Shown here: piece by piece, positions 16,321 through 24,254 of the stretch
How the letters are laid out: every line of letters starts with the position of its first letter
Numbering within the stretch: the first letter of the stretch is position 1
Source of the DNA: Candidatus Heimdallarchaeota archaeon
GTDB lineage: Archaea > Asgardarchaeota > Heimdallarchaeia > Hodarchaeales > Hodarchaeaceae
DNA: 64,000 nt
Assembly (NCBI GenBank): GCA_020353515.1
Contig: CP070695.1
Location: 4,394,823 to 4,458,822 of the forward strand
Direction: 5' to 3'
Made by a program: the position numbers and the translations under genes
The notes under the pieces: generated by a model
Seen by the model: the letters and a program-made list of their open reading frames with translations, nothing else
The model's database searches: none
What the model was told of the DNA's origin: nothing

Positions 16321-16875
16321 TTATGTTTCAGGAACTTGTAAACGTCCTCCTAGCTGGTAGTAATTAAAATCGCCTCCAGTTGCCCAGATTACTGGATCAA
16401 CTTTCCGTAAATCAAGCTTACCATTAGAAAAACATTCAGAATTAGCGTACGATTTAATAACTTTACCAATAATCCCCTCATTTGGATCATAATCAAGGAT
16501 TTCAGTAACCTCACACTCCATATTTAGAGGACAATTCTGAATCATTGGAGCAGTTTTTAATTCACCATAAAAAATATTAAACATCGTTGATTTATCGAAC
16601 TTCCTTCCAGATATGGTTCCACAGATGTTTGTTTCAACAAGAAGATCTACCGATGGAATATTTACGCTAAATGTTTTATTCTCATGGATACCTTCTCTAG
16701 AGAATCTTTTTTTGTACAAGCTGAAGAATATGTGGCGACCAAAATTAAAAGGAGATATATATCCAATGACAAGGAAATTAGGTTTTCCTCTAATTTGTGT
16801 TCCAACCAAAGCTACTGGTAATGGGTTTAACACCGTTCCCTTTACCTCTTGCTTTATCAAATCGTTTTCTGACAT
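16321..16875 (-). CDS. Flavin reductase-like FMN-binding split-barrel protein
   Basis: About 184 residues with the flavin reductase domain layout: 'NPLPVALVGTQIRGKPNFLVIGYIS', 'FFSLYKKRFSREGIHENKTFSVNIPS', and the late 'CEVTEILDYDPNEGIIGKVI'. Archaeal and anaerobic members of this family bind FMN and often act as electron carriers or NAD(P)H:flavin oxidoreductases. I chose ATG 16875, which has AGGAG at eight bases; the ORF extends to a TTG at 16896 but that start places the site inside the gene. It is monocistronic, downstream in position from arsM on the same strand, with about 115 bp between. Confidence 0.75.
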   Translation of the reverse strand: MSENDLIKQEVKGTVLNPLPVALVGTQIRGKPNFLVIGYISPFNFGRHIFFSLYKKRFSREGIHENKTFSVNIPSVDLLVETNICGTISGRKFDKSTMFNIFYGELKTAPMIQNCPLNMECEVTEILDYDPNEGIIGKVIKSYANSECFSNGKLDLRKVDPVIWATGGDFNYYQLGGRLQVPET

Positions 16876-16991
16876 TTCCATTTCTCCTTGAAACAAAATA
16901 ATTCTACAAGAATTTTAAAGGTGTTCTACCGGGTAAAGGTAGAGAAAGGTAGTATGATATAAAGGGGAAAAGGGAAAGGTATTGAAAATCT

Positions 16992-17957
16992 CTAATTTGG
17001 TTTGTAAGCCCGAATGTGTCCCTTCATGATTGTGGTACGCAAGCTTTCATACTCTTCAGGCGTTAACTCTACGTTAACCTCCTTTCCATAGGTTACGAGT
17101 TTTGCTTTAAATGCACCAGATTCAGTTTTTTTAGGTTGGTTTCTAGGGGTAATAATCTCAGACTCAACGAGTTCTACCTGTTTAAATCCTGCATCTTTTA
17201 TGACCCCTAAATATTCGTCTTTCACCCAAGCTCTTGACACACATCCAGGAACATCTGTAAAGGCCTCCTTAACCACATCGGGGAATTCTTGGTTAAGAAT
17301 AATATCCGAAATTACCAGCCGTCCACCTGGTTTTAATACACGATAAGCATCCTTGAAAACTTGAGCTTTATCTATTGAAAGATTTATCACGCAGTTTGAA
17401 ACAATAAGATCAACAGAATTATCAGCAACAGGCATGTGTTCTATTTCCCCTAAGCGGAACTCAACATTAAAGTATCCACCTTTCCTCGCGTTGGCTCGTG
17501 CCTTGTCAATCATCGGAGGCGTCATATCAATTCCAATAACTTTTCCCGTTTTGCCAACATGTCTCGAGGCTAGAAAACAATCAACTCCTGCACCAGACCC
17601 TAAGTCCACAACTGTCTCCCCAGGTTGAATATTAGCCAATTTAACAGGATTTCCAGATCCTAAACCAAGGTTTGATTCTTCAGGTATGCTTGACAGCTCC
17701 TCTCTAGAGTAATCTGTGTAACCCTCCTGATTACTTTGGATAGCTACTTGTGAGTCAGCTTGTTCGGATATACTAGGGAGGTCCATCTTCCCTGTAGCAA
17801 TTTCAGAATACTGTTTTCGGATATCTGATCTAATTTTTTCGGATTGAATCATATCCTGCTCTGATGTTGTGCTTTTCACCTCATCAGACCCAGACCCACA
17901 GCACGAATAACTCTGTCGGGGTTTCTCCTCGGGAGGAATAACTTTTTCTTCAGTCAT
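16992..17957 (-). CDS. arsM: Arsenite S-adenosylmethionine methyltransferase ArsM
   Basis: This 321-residue protein has an N-terminal Cys pair in 'SCCGSG' (19-20), then the ArsM core 'NLGLGSGNPV', SAM-binding 'VVDLGSGAGVDCFLA' (117-130), 'IGIDMTPPMI', and the signature 'SNCVINLS' with Cys189, followed by Cys239 in 'VPGCVSRAW'. In the family three or four conserved Cys bind As(III). The enzyme methylates arsenite stepwise, producing volatile or mobile arsenicals. The gene is divergent from a PadR-type regulator with its own Cys-Cys motif, across a 120-bp region with a perfect inverted repeat, which suggests metalloid-responsive control. The identification rests on family-specific motifs rather than generic methyltransferase similarity. 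Confidence 0.9.
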   Translation of the reverse strand: MTEEKVIPPEEKPRQSYSCCGSGSDEVKSTTSEQDMIQSEKIRSDIRKQYSEIATGKMDLPSISEQADSQVAIQSNQEGYTDYSREELSSIPEESNLGLGSGNPVKLANIQPGETVVDLGSGAGVDCFLASRHVGKTGKVIGIDMTPPMIDKARANARKGGYFNVEFRLGEIEHMPVADNSVDLIVSNCVINLSIDKAQVFKDAYRVLKPGGRLVISDIILNQEFPDVVKEAFTDVPGCVSRAWVKDEYLGVIKDAGFKQVELVESEIITPRNQPKKTESGAFKAKLVTYGKEVNVELTPEEYESLRTTIMKGHIRAYKPN

Positions 17958-18003
17958 TATGTTTCATCTCAACATTTCTTCGCTCTTTTGAATATTTCTA
18001 ATA

Positions 18004-18022
18004 AATATTCCTTAGGAATATT
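18004..18022. promoter_or_regulatory. Operator candidate: perfect 8-bp inverted repeat between arsM and padR
   Basis: AATATTCC-TTA-GGAATATT is a perfect palindrome with 8-bp arms and a 3-bp spacer in the divergent arsM/PadR promoter region. A second, overlapping palindrome GGAATATTCC lies at 18015-18024. This is the size and symmetry expected for a dimeric winged-helix repressor site and could control both genes. Confidence 0.55.
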
Positions 18023-18090
18023 CCTAATGGATAACATTTTTAAAGCTTACTAAGTAGGTAAAACTCGAATAAAGACAGTAAGTGTGTACA

Positions 18091-18489
18091 ATGTTTGGCA
18101 AAAACCTTGACGTCACTCCCATGGAATCGTTATTCCTACTTGTTCTCTATAATCACACAAGTCTGTCTGGGTCTGAAATTGTTAAGTATGTTAAGGAAGA
18201 TCTTGGGGAAGAGTGGTCCCCAACACCAGGTGCAACATACAAAATTATTCACAATTTAATTCAAAAAGGCTATCTTCACGAAACAACAAAAAAAGAAAAG
18301 ATAGACCGAGACAAACGGATTCGCACCTATACTTTGACCTCAGAAGGGACTAAGATGGTTATTATGGTCATTTCTCGTATGAGAAAAATGATTGGTTTTA
18401 TGGAATCTTGTTGTCCTAACGGTGAGGGTGTTATTATTGTGAAAAAAGCTGAACTAGATGACAGTACATCATCTGAGAAGGAAAAATAA
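18091..18489 (+). CDS. PadR-family transcriptional regulator with Cys-Cys tail (candidate metalloid sensor)
   Basis: About 132 residues with the PadR winged helix ('SGSEIVKYVKEDLGEEWSPTPGATYKIIHNLIQKGYL', then a basic wing 'KKEKIDRDKRIRTYTLTSEG') and a short C-terminal helix carrying 'MESCCPNGEG'. PadR proteins are usually repressors of a neighbouring gene. The adjacent Cys pair, close to divergent arsM, suggests binding of As(III) or another soft metal; this is inference. The ATG at 18091 lacks a Shine-Dalgarno site; a GTG at 18082 is an alternative. The membrane protein 19 bp downstream is probably in the same transcript. Confidence 0.75.
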   Translation: MFGKNLDVTPMESLFLLVLYNHTSLSGSEIVKYVKEDLGEEWSPTPGATYKIIHNLIQKGYLHETTKKEKIDRDKRIRTYTLTSEGTKMVIMVISRMRKMIGFMESCCPNGEGVIIVKKAELDDSTSSEKEK

Positions 18490-18508
18490 ACTCATAATTT
18501 AAAATTGC

Positions 18509-18943
18509 TTGGAGAAACGATTCATTCTTGAAATTGACTTCACACGCAGAACACAAATATTACTGCTAGCTACAGTGCTCCTGATTACCAGCTGGTTTAT
18601 TAACTTCATATTTTATCCAGAGGGGATTGGAATCATCTTTACGTTACTAATTATTCCATTCTCTACTTTTGCGACGTACGCAGCCGCTACAGATATGGAT
18701 TGGTCATTATTCGATCGATGGGGCAGTACGACTGTGACTGTGAGGACAAGATCCATTGGGAAAACATCAGCAGTATCTGTCTGGAGTTTGGTCGCAGTGG
18801 GGTTTGTTGGCTTGGAAATTTTCGCGTGGTTTCTTATAGGAACCGTAGAAAATCTGTGGGATTTTATCGCGATTTCCTTGTGCATCCTTGGAGGAATTGT
18901 TATAATTGGAGGGTATATTGCTCATAAAGAATGGGAGATATGA
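18509..18943 (+). CDS. Small integral membrane protein, 144 aa, in the PadR operon
   Basis: This protein has about four hydrophobic segments (residues 15-35, 40-60, 88-110 and 118-138) with a charged loop 'DMDWSLFDRWGSTTVTVRTRS' between the second and third. The start is probably TTG 18509. No family is recognised. It follows the PadR-type regulator by 19 bp, so it is likely co-transcribed and autoregulated with it. A role in export or membrane stress is possible from context only. Confidence 0.6.
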   Translation: MEKRFILEIDFTRRTQILLLATVLLITSWFINFIFYPEGIGIIFTLLIIPFSTFATYAAATDMDWSLFDRWGSTTVTVRTRSIGKTSAVSVWSLVAVGFVGLEIFAWFLIGTVENLWDFIAISLCILGGIVIIGGYIAHKEWEI

Positions 18944-19222
18944 ATCAAATTATTTTGATTCTGTTTTACTAATTTATAATCCGTAGAAATTCTTTAACAC
19001 TAAATTCAACCATCTTCCGAAATTTTTTTGACAATATAACCAGTAAGCTTTTAAACGTCAGAAAAAATCGTCCTATAGAGCTTAAATCAGAATTTTAAAA
19101 AGTGAAACAAAGACGAATGGAACAATTTAAAGTCTCTTTAAAATCAAAGGACTGAAAATTAGTAGCCAAGGTAATTATTTTTACTTTTTTAATAGGATTT
19201 AGTTCTATTCGTAATAGATTTG

Positions 19223-19750
19223 ATGTGTAATAAAATGTCATATAATTTTGAATCTAATGAAACCCATGACGTCAAGATTGAAGACGTCAAACCTCTCGAA
19301 AAACATCTTAATGTTGTTTTCAAGGTCGTAGATAGAGAGGCCGAACGTGAAATAAATAAACGAGCAACTGGTGAAACGCATCGAGTATGTGATTTAACCG
19401 TAGCAGATGAAACAGGGTCAATTGTTCTAACTTTATGGAACGAAGATATTGATAATGTCGAAGATGATAAAGTCTACAAGTTATCTAATGGTTTTGCGAA
19501 TATCTTTCGTAATTCTATTCGTCTTTCTAAAGGGAAATTCGGATCTGTAGCTGAAGATCAGACTGTTTTTGCAGAACTTAATCAGGAGAACAATCGTTCT
19601 TCTGAACACATTGAAGATCCTCGTCGAAGATCTTTCGAAGATCGACGATCCTCCTATGGAGGAAGCAATAGAAGTTATGGTGATAATCGATCTTCTGGTG
19701 GGTATGGCAGCAGAAGGCGTGATGATCGCTCTTCACGAAGGCGCTGGTAG
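19223..19750 (+). CDS. Single-stranded nucleic-acid-binding OB-fold protein (archaeal SSB) with RGS-rich tail
   Basis: About 175 residues. Residues 15-105 match the compact archaeal/crenarchaeal SSB OB fold: 'VVFKVVDREAEREI', 'HRVCDLTVADETGSIVLTLWNEDI', 'YKLSNGFANIFRNSIRLSKGKFG'. The C-terminal 50 residues are low complexity, rich in Arg, Ser, Gly, Tyr and Asp ('RRSSYGGSNRSYGDNRSSGG'), resembling RGG-type RNA-binding tails. It should coat single-stranded DNA or RNA. The start could be ATG 19223 or 19235; no clear ribosome site is seen. A 15-base T run follows before the FKBP gene. The DEAD-box helicase two genes on may act on similar substrates. Confidence 0.8.
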   Translation: MCNKMSYNFESNETHDVKIEDVKPLEKHLNVVFKVVDREAEREINKRATGETHRVCDLTVADETGSIVLTLWNEDIDNVEDDKVYKLSNGFANIFRNSIRLSKGKFGSVAEDQTVFAELNQENNRSSEHIEDPRRRSFEDRRSSYGGSNRSYGDNRSSGGYGSRRRDDRSSRRRW

Positions 19751-19806
19751 TTTTCATACTTAGCTTAGCTATCGTATTTTGATTGAAATATTTCAATCAA
19801 ACATTA

Positions 19807-19821
19807 TTTTTTTTTTTTTTT
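19807..19821 (+). terminator. Oligo-T transcription terminator
   Basis: A run of 15 consecutive T residues follows the SSB gene. Archaeal RNA polymerase terminates at such oligo-T tracts without needing a hairpin. The FKBP gene starts 13 bases later, so it either has its own promoter or depends on read-through. Confidence 0.6.
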
Positions 19822-19833
19822 AGAGATGATAAA

Positions 19834-20268
19834 ATGAGCATTAAAAAAGGAGATAAAATAACAATTGAATATATTGGTACGCTGGACGATGGAACAATTT
19901 TCGATCAGTCTGAGAACCACGATGAACTATTAACCTTTGAAGTGGGAATGAATCAGGTTATTGAAGGATTTGACAACGCTGTTATAGGAATGAATCTCGA
20001 GGAAGAAAAAAAGTTTCGAATTGAGCCACCAGAAGCATATGGGGAGTATAATAAAAATTTGGTTAAACAAATTTCCCGTTCACAATTGCCTAAAGAGGAA
20101 GATCCTAAGGTGGGTATGGTAGTAGTTTTAGTTTCGAAAGACGGCCAGAAATCTCATGCACCAATTACAGAAGTTACAGAGGAGAATATCTTGATAGATT
20201 TGAATCATCCTCTTGCAGGAGAAGCTTTAAACTTCTCTATCAAAATAAAGGAGATAATTTCTGATTGA
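19834..20268 (+). CDS. FKBP-type peptidyl-prolyl cis-trans isomerase (SlyD-like)
   Basis: About 144 residues. The FKBP domain shows 'KGDKITIEYIGTLDDGTIFDQS', 'FEVGMNQVIEGFDNAVIGMNLEEEKKF' and 'PPEAYGEYN', with the IF (insert-in-flap) chaperone-like region 'SRSQLPKEEDPKVGMVVVL' in between, as in archaeal short-type FKBPs and SlyD. It catalyses prolyl isomerisation and may assist folding in the cytosol; no signal peptide is present once the true start is used. I chose ATG 19834 (GAGAT eight bases upstream) instead of the upstream start at 19783, which would add a poly-Phe stretch encoded by the T-run. Confidence 0.9.
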   Translation: MSIKKGDKITIEYIGTLDDGTIFDQSENHDELLTFEVGMNQVIEGFDNAVIGMNLEEEKKFRIEPPEAYGEYNKNLVKQISRSQLPKEEDPKVGMVVVLVSKDGQKSHAPITEVTEENILIDLNHPLAGEALNFSIKIKEIISD

Positions 20269-20343
20269 GTTATTTCTCTCACGATCCAAAATCATTCAAT
20301 AAAACACTCTATATTATAACAACTAATTTTAAGTGGAATACTT

Positions 20344-21573
20344 ATGACAACAACTACATTTAAGCATCTAGGAATCAGTGACTCAATTCTTCAGGTTTGT
20401 AAAGAAGAAAAATTCATTCATCCAACTGAAATACAAGAGAAATCAATTCCTTATGTAATAAAAGGCAAAGACGTTATTGCTCAGGCAGCAACAGGAAGTG
20501 GTAAAACCCTTGCTTTTGCGTCTGGTATAATACAGAAAACAGTAAGAGGTAAAGGAATTCAAGCATTAGTGGTAACTCCAACTCGTGAACTTGCTCATCA
20601 AGTAGCAGATATGATAACTAGTTTATCAAAGTACAAACCTCTTCGAATCTCATCTATATACGGGGGAGTTTCAATCAATCCTCAGTTTCGTGAGTTATCA
20701 AAAGCTGATATTGTTATTGGAACACCTGGACGGTTAATTGATCATATTGAAAGAGGCACAATAAACCTTAGACATATCAAGATCTTAGTCCTTGATGAAT
20801 GTGACCGCCTCCTTGATATGGGATTTTTACCAGATGTGGAGAAAATTATCTCTCATCTTCCAAAAAATCGTCAAACACTCTTATATTCCGCAACCATTTC
20901 ATACGATGTAAGTCAGATTGCTCAAAAATATATGACTAACCCAATTGAAGTAGGAGCGAAATCTTTCGTTGATCCAAGGAAATTACACCAGTATTATTAT
21001 GGTCCTGTGAGTAACTCATTGAAATTTTCGTTACTAGTTCATCTATTAAACCAGCATAACGGAAATGGGATGTCAATGATCTTCTGTAATACCAGAAGGA
21101 ATGCAGATTCTGTTGGAAAAAATCTACATCTGTCTGGAATTAAAGCAACAGTCCTTCATGGGGGGTATAGCCAACAAGAACGGTCGAAAAGGTTAAACGG
21201 TTTCCATTCACGCAGAGTGAAGATTTTAGTAGCCACTGATGTTGCTGCAAGAGGACTGGACATCCAAGGGGTTTCATATATTTATAATTATGATCTTCCT
21301 AACAATTTTAAACAATATATCCATAGAATCGGTAGGACAGCACGAGCCGGGAAATCAGGAAAAGCCATCACACTCGTGGCACAAAGAGATGGTGAAAATT
21401 TCTTTCATCTTTTCCGAGATAATCGAACGAACATCCGAAAGGCAGCAATTCCTTACATCAAAAAAATACCATTCAAAAATAGTGAGAGATCAGGATCTAG
21501 AGTTCGAAAGAGAGAATTCCAAAACAGAAAGAAAGATTACTCAAAGCCCAAATTTTCTCGATATTCTATATAA
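20344..21573 (+). CDS. DEAD-box family RNA helicase
   Basis: This 409-residue SF2 helicase has all the DEAD-box motifs: Q motif 'HPTEIQEKSIP', Walker A 'AATGSGKT' (49-55), 'PTRELAHQ', 'GTPGR', motif II 'VLDECDRLLDMGF' (150-162), 'SAT' (182-184), 'ATDVAARGLDIQGV' and 'HRIGRTARAGKSG'. Motif II reads DECD in place of DEAD. The basic C-terminal tail ('RVRKREFQNRKKDYSKPKFSR') would bind RNA. It remodels RNA structures, perhaps as a cold-shock or ribosome assembly factor. It stands close to the SSB-like gene, on the same strand with its own upstream gap of 75 bp. Confidence 0.93.
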   Translation: MTTTTFKHLGISDSILQVCKEEKFIHPTEIQEKSIPYVIKGKDVIAQAATGSGKTLAFASGIIQKTVRGKGIQALVVTPTRELAHQVADMITSLSKYKPLRISSIYGGVSINPQFRELSKADIVIGTPGRLIDHIERGTINLRHIKILVLDECDRLLDMGFLPDVEKIISHLPKNRQTLLYSATISYDVSQIAQKYMTNPIEVGAKSFVDPRKLHQYYYGPVSNSLKFSLLVHLLNQHNGNGMSMIFCNTRRNADSVGKNLHLSGIKATVLHGGYSQQERSKRLNGFHSRRVKILVATDVAARGLDIQGVSYIYNYDLPNNFKQYIHRIGRTARAGKSGKAITLVAQRDGENFFHLFRDNRTNIRKAAIPYIKKIPFKNSERSGSRVRKREFQNRKKDYSKPKFSRYSI

Positions 21574-21654
21574 GAATATTTGAGAAATTGTTTTTCTTTT
21601 CTCATGTCGGATTTATCCGATAATGCTTTTAATTAGAAATTATCACGTCAATGT

Positions 21655-22230
21655 GTGATTCACTCTAAGTTTTGGTTCTTATTATTTTTCTCACTCTTAT
21701 CTTTTTCAATGACAATTGCAGATTCCGAACTTGATCTCAGGGAGGCTAATGTTACCGGAGTAACATTTGAGCAAATCGATTCAGTGACTTATCGTTTCAA
21801 TGTTACACTCTTTCATGACGATGATGGTGAAGCAGGATATGCAGATTTTTGGGTTATCGAAACTCTAAATGGAACGGAGTTGGGTAGACGTATTTTAACT
21901 CACCCCCATGGAACTCAGGAATTTTCTCGCTCTGGATTAATCATGATACCAGGTGGAATTGATATTGTAGTGGTACGCGGACACGACCAGATACACGGGT
22001 TTGGAGGACGAGCTATCATAATCAATATAAGAACAGACGAATTTGAAGTGGTAGATCAGGGTAGTGAACTAATGGACTTCAGTGATAAAACAAGGATAAT
22101 TCCTTCCACTTCCACACCTAATGATAAAAGGTCTTCAGGTTTCCAAATTTTCTTTAGTATTCTCGTCTTAAAAGCATTATCTTACAGAAAACGTGAAAAA
22201 ATTGGAGATAGATCTAATAATGGTAGTTAA
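21655..22230 (+). CDS. Small secreted protein with C-terminal membrane anchor
   Basis: About 191 residues. It starts at GTG 21655 with a signal peptide (residues 5-22), a beta-rich domain rich in acidic residues ('FHDDDGEAGYADFWVIETLNGTELGRR', 'VVVRGHDQIHGFGGRAI'), a short Ser/Thr/Pro linker and a weak hydrophobic segment followed by Arg/Lys near 165-185. The central domain recalls small secreted beta-sandwich proteins seen in bacteria and archaea with unknown function. The gene overlaps the MBL-fold gene by 11 bp, so the two may be co-translated. Confidence 0.6.
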   Translation: MIHSKFWFLLFFSLLSFSMTIADSELDLREANVTGVTFEQIDSVTYRFNVTLFHDDDGEAGYADFWVIETLNGTELGRRILTHPHGTQEFSRSGLIMIPGGIDIVVVRGHDQIHGFGGRAIIINIRTDEFEVVDQGSELMDFSDKTRIIPSTSTPNDKRSSGFQIFFSILVLKALSYRKREKIGDRSNNGS

Positions 22231-23071
22231 AACTTTTCTTCATTGTAATCAAGAGATTCTGGAATGGTGTTGGGCTTCTGATCATGAAATGATGCACAGT
22301 CCATATTGGGCATCATGTTATTTGATAGATGGACTGCTTATCGATTCAGGAGCACCAGGAGGAGTGAATGATTTGCGTAATTTCGTGAGATCTTTGGGAA
22401 ATCAGAAGATAGGAGCTTGTGTGTTAACCCATACGCATGAGGATCATGCAGGGGGAGCTTACATGCTGAATTATGAGTTTAGTGTCCCTATTTATGCAAG
22501 TGAAAAAGCAATTCCAATATTAAAAGCAGGCTATACTTATCCTGAATATAGACAAGTCGCATGGGGAAAAGAAGGAGTTCTTCCCGTAGCAGCTGAACTT
22601 CTACCAAATTCGATCTCTTCGATGTCGGGAAGGTACACCTTTCATGTTTTACCGATTCCAGGTCACGCCCCAGACCAAATTGCTTTAATTGAGAAACACC
22701 GAGAATGGGCTTTTGTCTCTGATGGGATTCAAGTAAAATATAAGCGAATTTTTGGAAGCTCTTCAAGTATTCCAGAAGATATATCTTTGATCTACCGATC
22801 TATTCAAGAGATTAGTCGTTTTACTGAAAAAATGACAAATCTCAAAATTTTCATTCCAGGGGGAAAAATATTTGGAAGGGATCTGATAGATCACAAGTTA
22901 CAAGAAATATGGAACCTTCGCTTTGAGGTTCACGAGTTTATTACTCAAGGTTTTTCTGTAGACGAGATTGTCGTAAAAATATTTGGAGAACAAGACATTT
23001 TTGACTCTTTAACAAATGGGAAGTTGTCTAAGAAGAATTTGATTATATCACTAATTGAGTGGATTAAATAA
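22220..23071 (+). CDS. Metallo-beta-lactamase (MBL) fold hydrolase
   Basis: About 283 residues. The metal site is clear: 'LTHTHEDHAGG' (HxHxDH), the later 'LPIPGHAPDQIALIE' with its His, 'FVSDGIQVK' with the bridging Asp, and a C-terminal helical region. This fits the broad hydrolase group related to glyoxalase II and lactonases. Zinc or iron would be bound and a thioester, phosphodiester or lactone bond hydrolysed, but the substrate is unknown. I chose ATG 22220; an upstream ATG at 22193 lies well inside the previous gene. It overlaps the end of the secreted-protein gene by 11 bp. Confidence 0.8.
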   Translation: MVVKTFLHCNQEILEWCWASDHEMMHSPYWASCYLIDGLLIDSGAPGGVNDLRNFVRSLGNQKIGACVLTHTHEDHAGGAYMLNYEFSVPIYASEKAIPILKAGYTYPEYRQVAWGKEGVLPVAAELLPNSISSMSGRYTFHVLPIPGHAPDQIALIEKHREWAFVSDGIQVKYKRIFGSSSSIPEDISLIYRSIQEISRFTEKMTNLKIFIPGGKIFGRDLIDHKLQEIWNLRFEVHEFITQGFSVDEIVVKIFGEQDIFDSLTNGKLSKKNLIISLIEWIK

Positions 23072-23241
23072 TCAGAGAGTGCTTTCGTGAAACCTTCTGA
23101 ATTTTTTGTATTTCATTCTTGACTAGATATAAGATTTTTCTTCTATCTTACTACCATTGCCAAGTAGGGGAATTATTTGAATTTCTGAATGACTTCTTAT
23201 AATGACATCCTGGTTAGTCCCAGAAAATTGTTTTGTGAGTA

Positions 23242-23814
23242 ATGAGAAAGATGAAAACTACTGCTACAGCTACAAAATTAGAGGGATTTTTCAACTTAGT
23301 TGAGAAGAGAAGAGCCATCCGTAAATACAAACAGGATAACATTCCAGATGAAGATATAAGGAGAATGCTAAACGCAGCAAGACTTGCACCATCAGCAAAC
23401 AATAGTCAACCATGGACATTCATTGTTGTGAAAGATCAGAAGACCAAAGAACTCCTTTCAAGACCCTCATCCCAATCTTTCATCGTCGACGCTAATGTGA
23501 TAATGGTTGTACTCGGAGATCCTAGTGTTTCGTGTTGTCCAGCTGCAACTTGGACCACACGTGATCCGATAATTGCAACGGATCATTTAGTGTTAGCAGC
23601 GACAGCTTTAGGTTACGGAACATGTTGGATTGCAACCTATGAGTCCCGTCCAAAAGAATGGATAGAAGAGGTCAAAAAAGTATTGAAGATCCCCAAACAC
23701 TTGCATATTATCGTTCTAGTCGCAATAGGAGTCCCAGATGAAAATCCCCCCCCAAGACCAAGGAAAAACCTCCAAGAGATTAGCTTCTCTGAAGAATATG
23801 GGAATTCTATTTAA
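23242..23814 (+). CDS. Nitroreductase family protein
   Basis: This 190-residue protein has the FMN-binding nitroreductase signature 'VEKRRAIRKYKQDNIPDEDIRRMLNAARLAPSANNSQPW', the central 'HLVLAATALGYGTCWIATY' and the C-terminal 'VAIGVPDENPPPRPRK'. Members of this group use NAD(P)H to reduce quinones, flavins or nitro compounds, or act in iodotyrosine deiodination. A Cys-Cys pair in 'VSCCPAATW' is unusual and may bind metal. It is convergent with the HgcB-like ferredoxin gene, 87 bp apart, so both could serve redox reactions in this region without being co-transcribed. Confidence 0.85.
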   Translation: MRKMKTTATATKLEGFFNLVEKRRAIRKYKQDNIPDEDIRRMLNAARLAPSANNSQPWTFIVVKDQKTKELLSRPSSQSFIVDANVIMVVLGDPSVSCCPAATWTTRDPIIATDHLVLAATALGYGTCWIATYESRPKEWIEEVKKVLKIPKHLHIIVLVAIGVPDENPPPRPRKNLQEISFSEEYGNSI

Positions 23815-23901
23815 TCCAACTAGATTTACTTATTCTTTTTCACAGGAATTCTCAATACACCTTCCGAAATCTTTTAAAAAAGAATTAATGACAATATTAT
23901 G

Positions 23902-24249
23902 CTATTTAGTACCACAGCACGAGTCAGGGGGATTCACAACTGATTTACGCCATGAAATAATGCTTCTTAGACGTCTGAAGGTCGCATTCCAGATACAACC
24001 ACACCCAGGAAAAGGCTCGAACGAAATAGCATCACCACGACAGTTTAGCACACAAGCACCACATTCTATACATTTCTCTGGTTGTTGAACTATATATTCT
24101 TCATCCTTATGACTAAATACGTTTTGTGGACAAACCTCAATACACAAGCCACATTTAGTACATTTCGATCCATTTAACTCTGGTGCGCGTATTTTTTCGA
24201 TTTTGTTGGTAGCTATTTCCATAGGGAGCTCTTGCGAGTAACTAACCAT
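23902..24249 (-). CDS. hgcB: HgcB-like 2[4Fe-4S] ferredoxin
   Basis: This 115-residue protein has two 4Fe-4S motifs, 'KCTKCGLCIEVCPQ' and 'KCIECGACVLNCRG', and a further Cys pair in 'FPGCGCIWN' plus a terminal 'DSCCGTK'. The extra Cys after the second cluster and the Cys-Cys tail are hallmarks of HgcB, the ferredoxin partner of the corrinoid mercury methylase HgcA; canonical HgcB has the pattern 'C-x2-C-GAC-x-x-NC' followed by a Gly-Cys loop. It should supply low-potential electrons to keep the corrinoid in the Co(I) state. It begins 5 bp after the HgcA-like gene stops, in the same operon. Substrate specificity is not proven. Confidence 0.8.
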   Translation of the reverse strand: MVSYSQELPMEIATNKIEKIRAPELNGSKCTKCGLCIEVCPQNVFSHKDEEYIVQQPEKCIECGACVLNCRGDAISFEPFPGCGCIWNATFRRLRSIISWRKSVVNPPDSCCGTK

Positions 24250-24254
24250 TCTGT

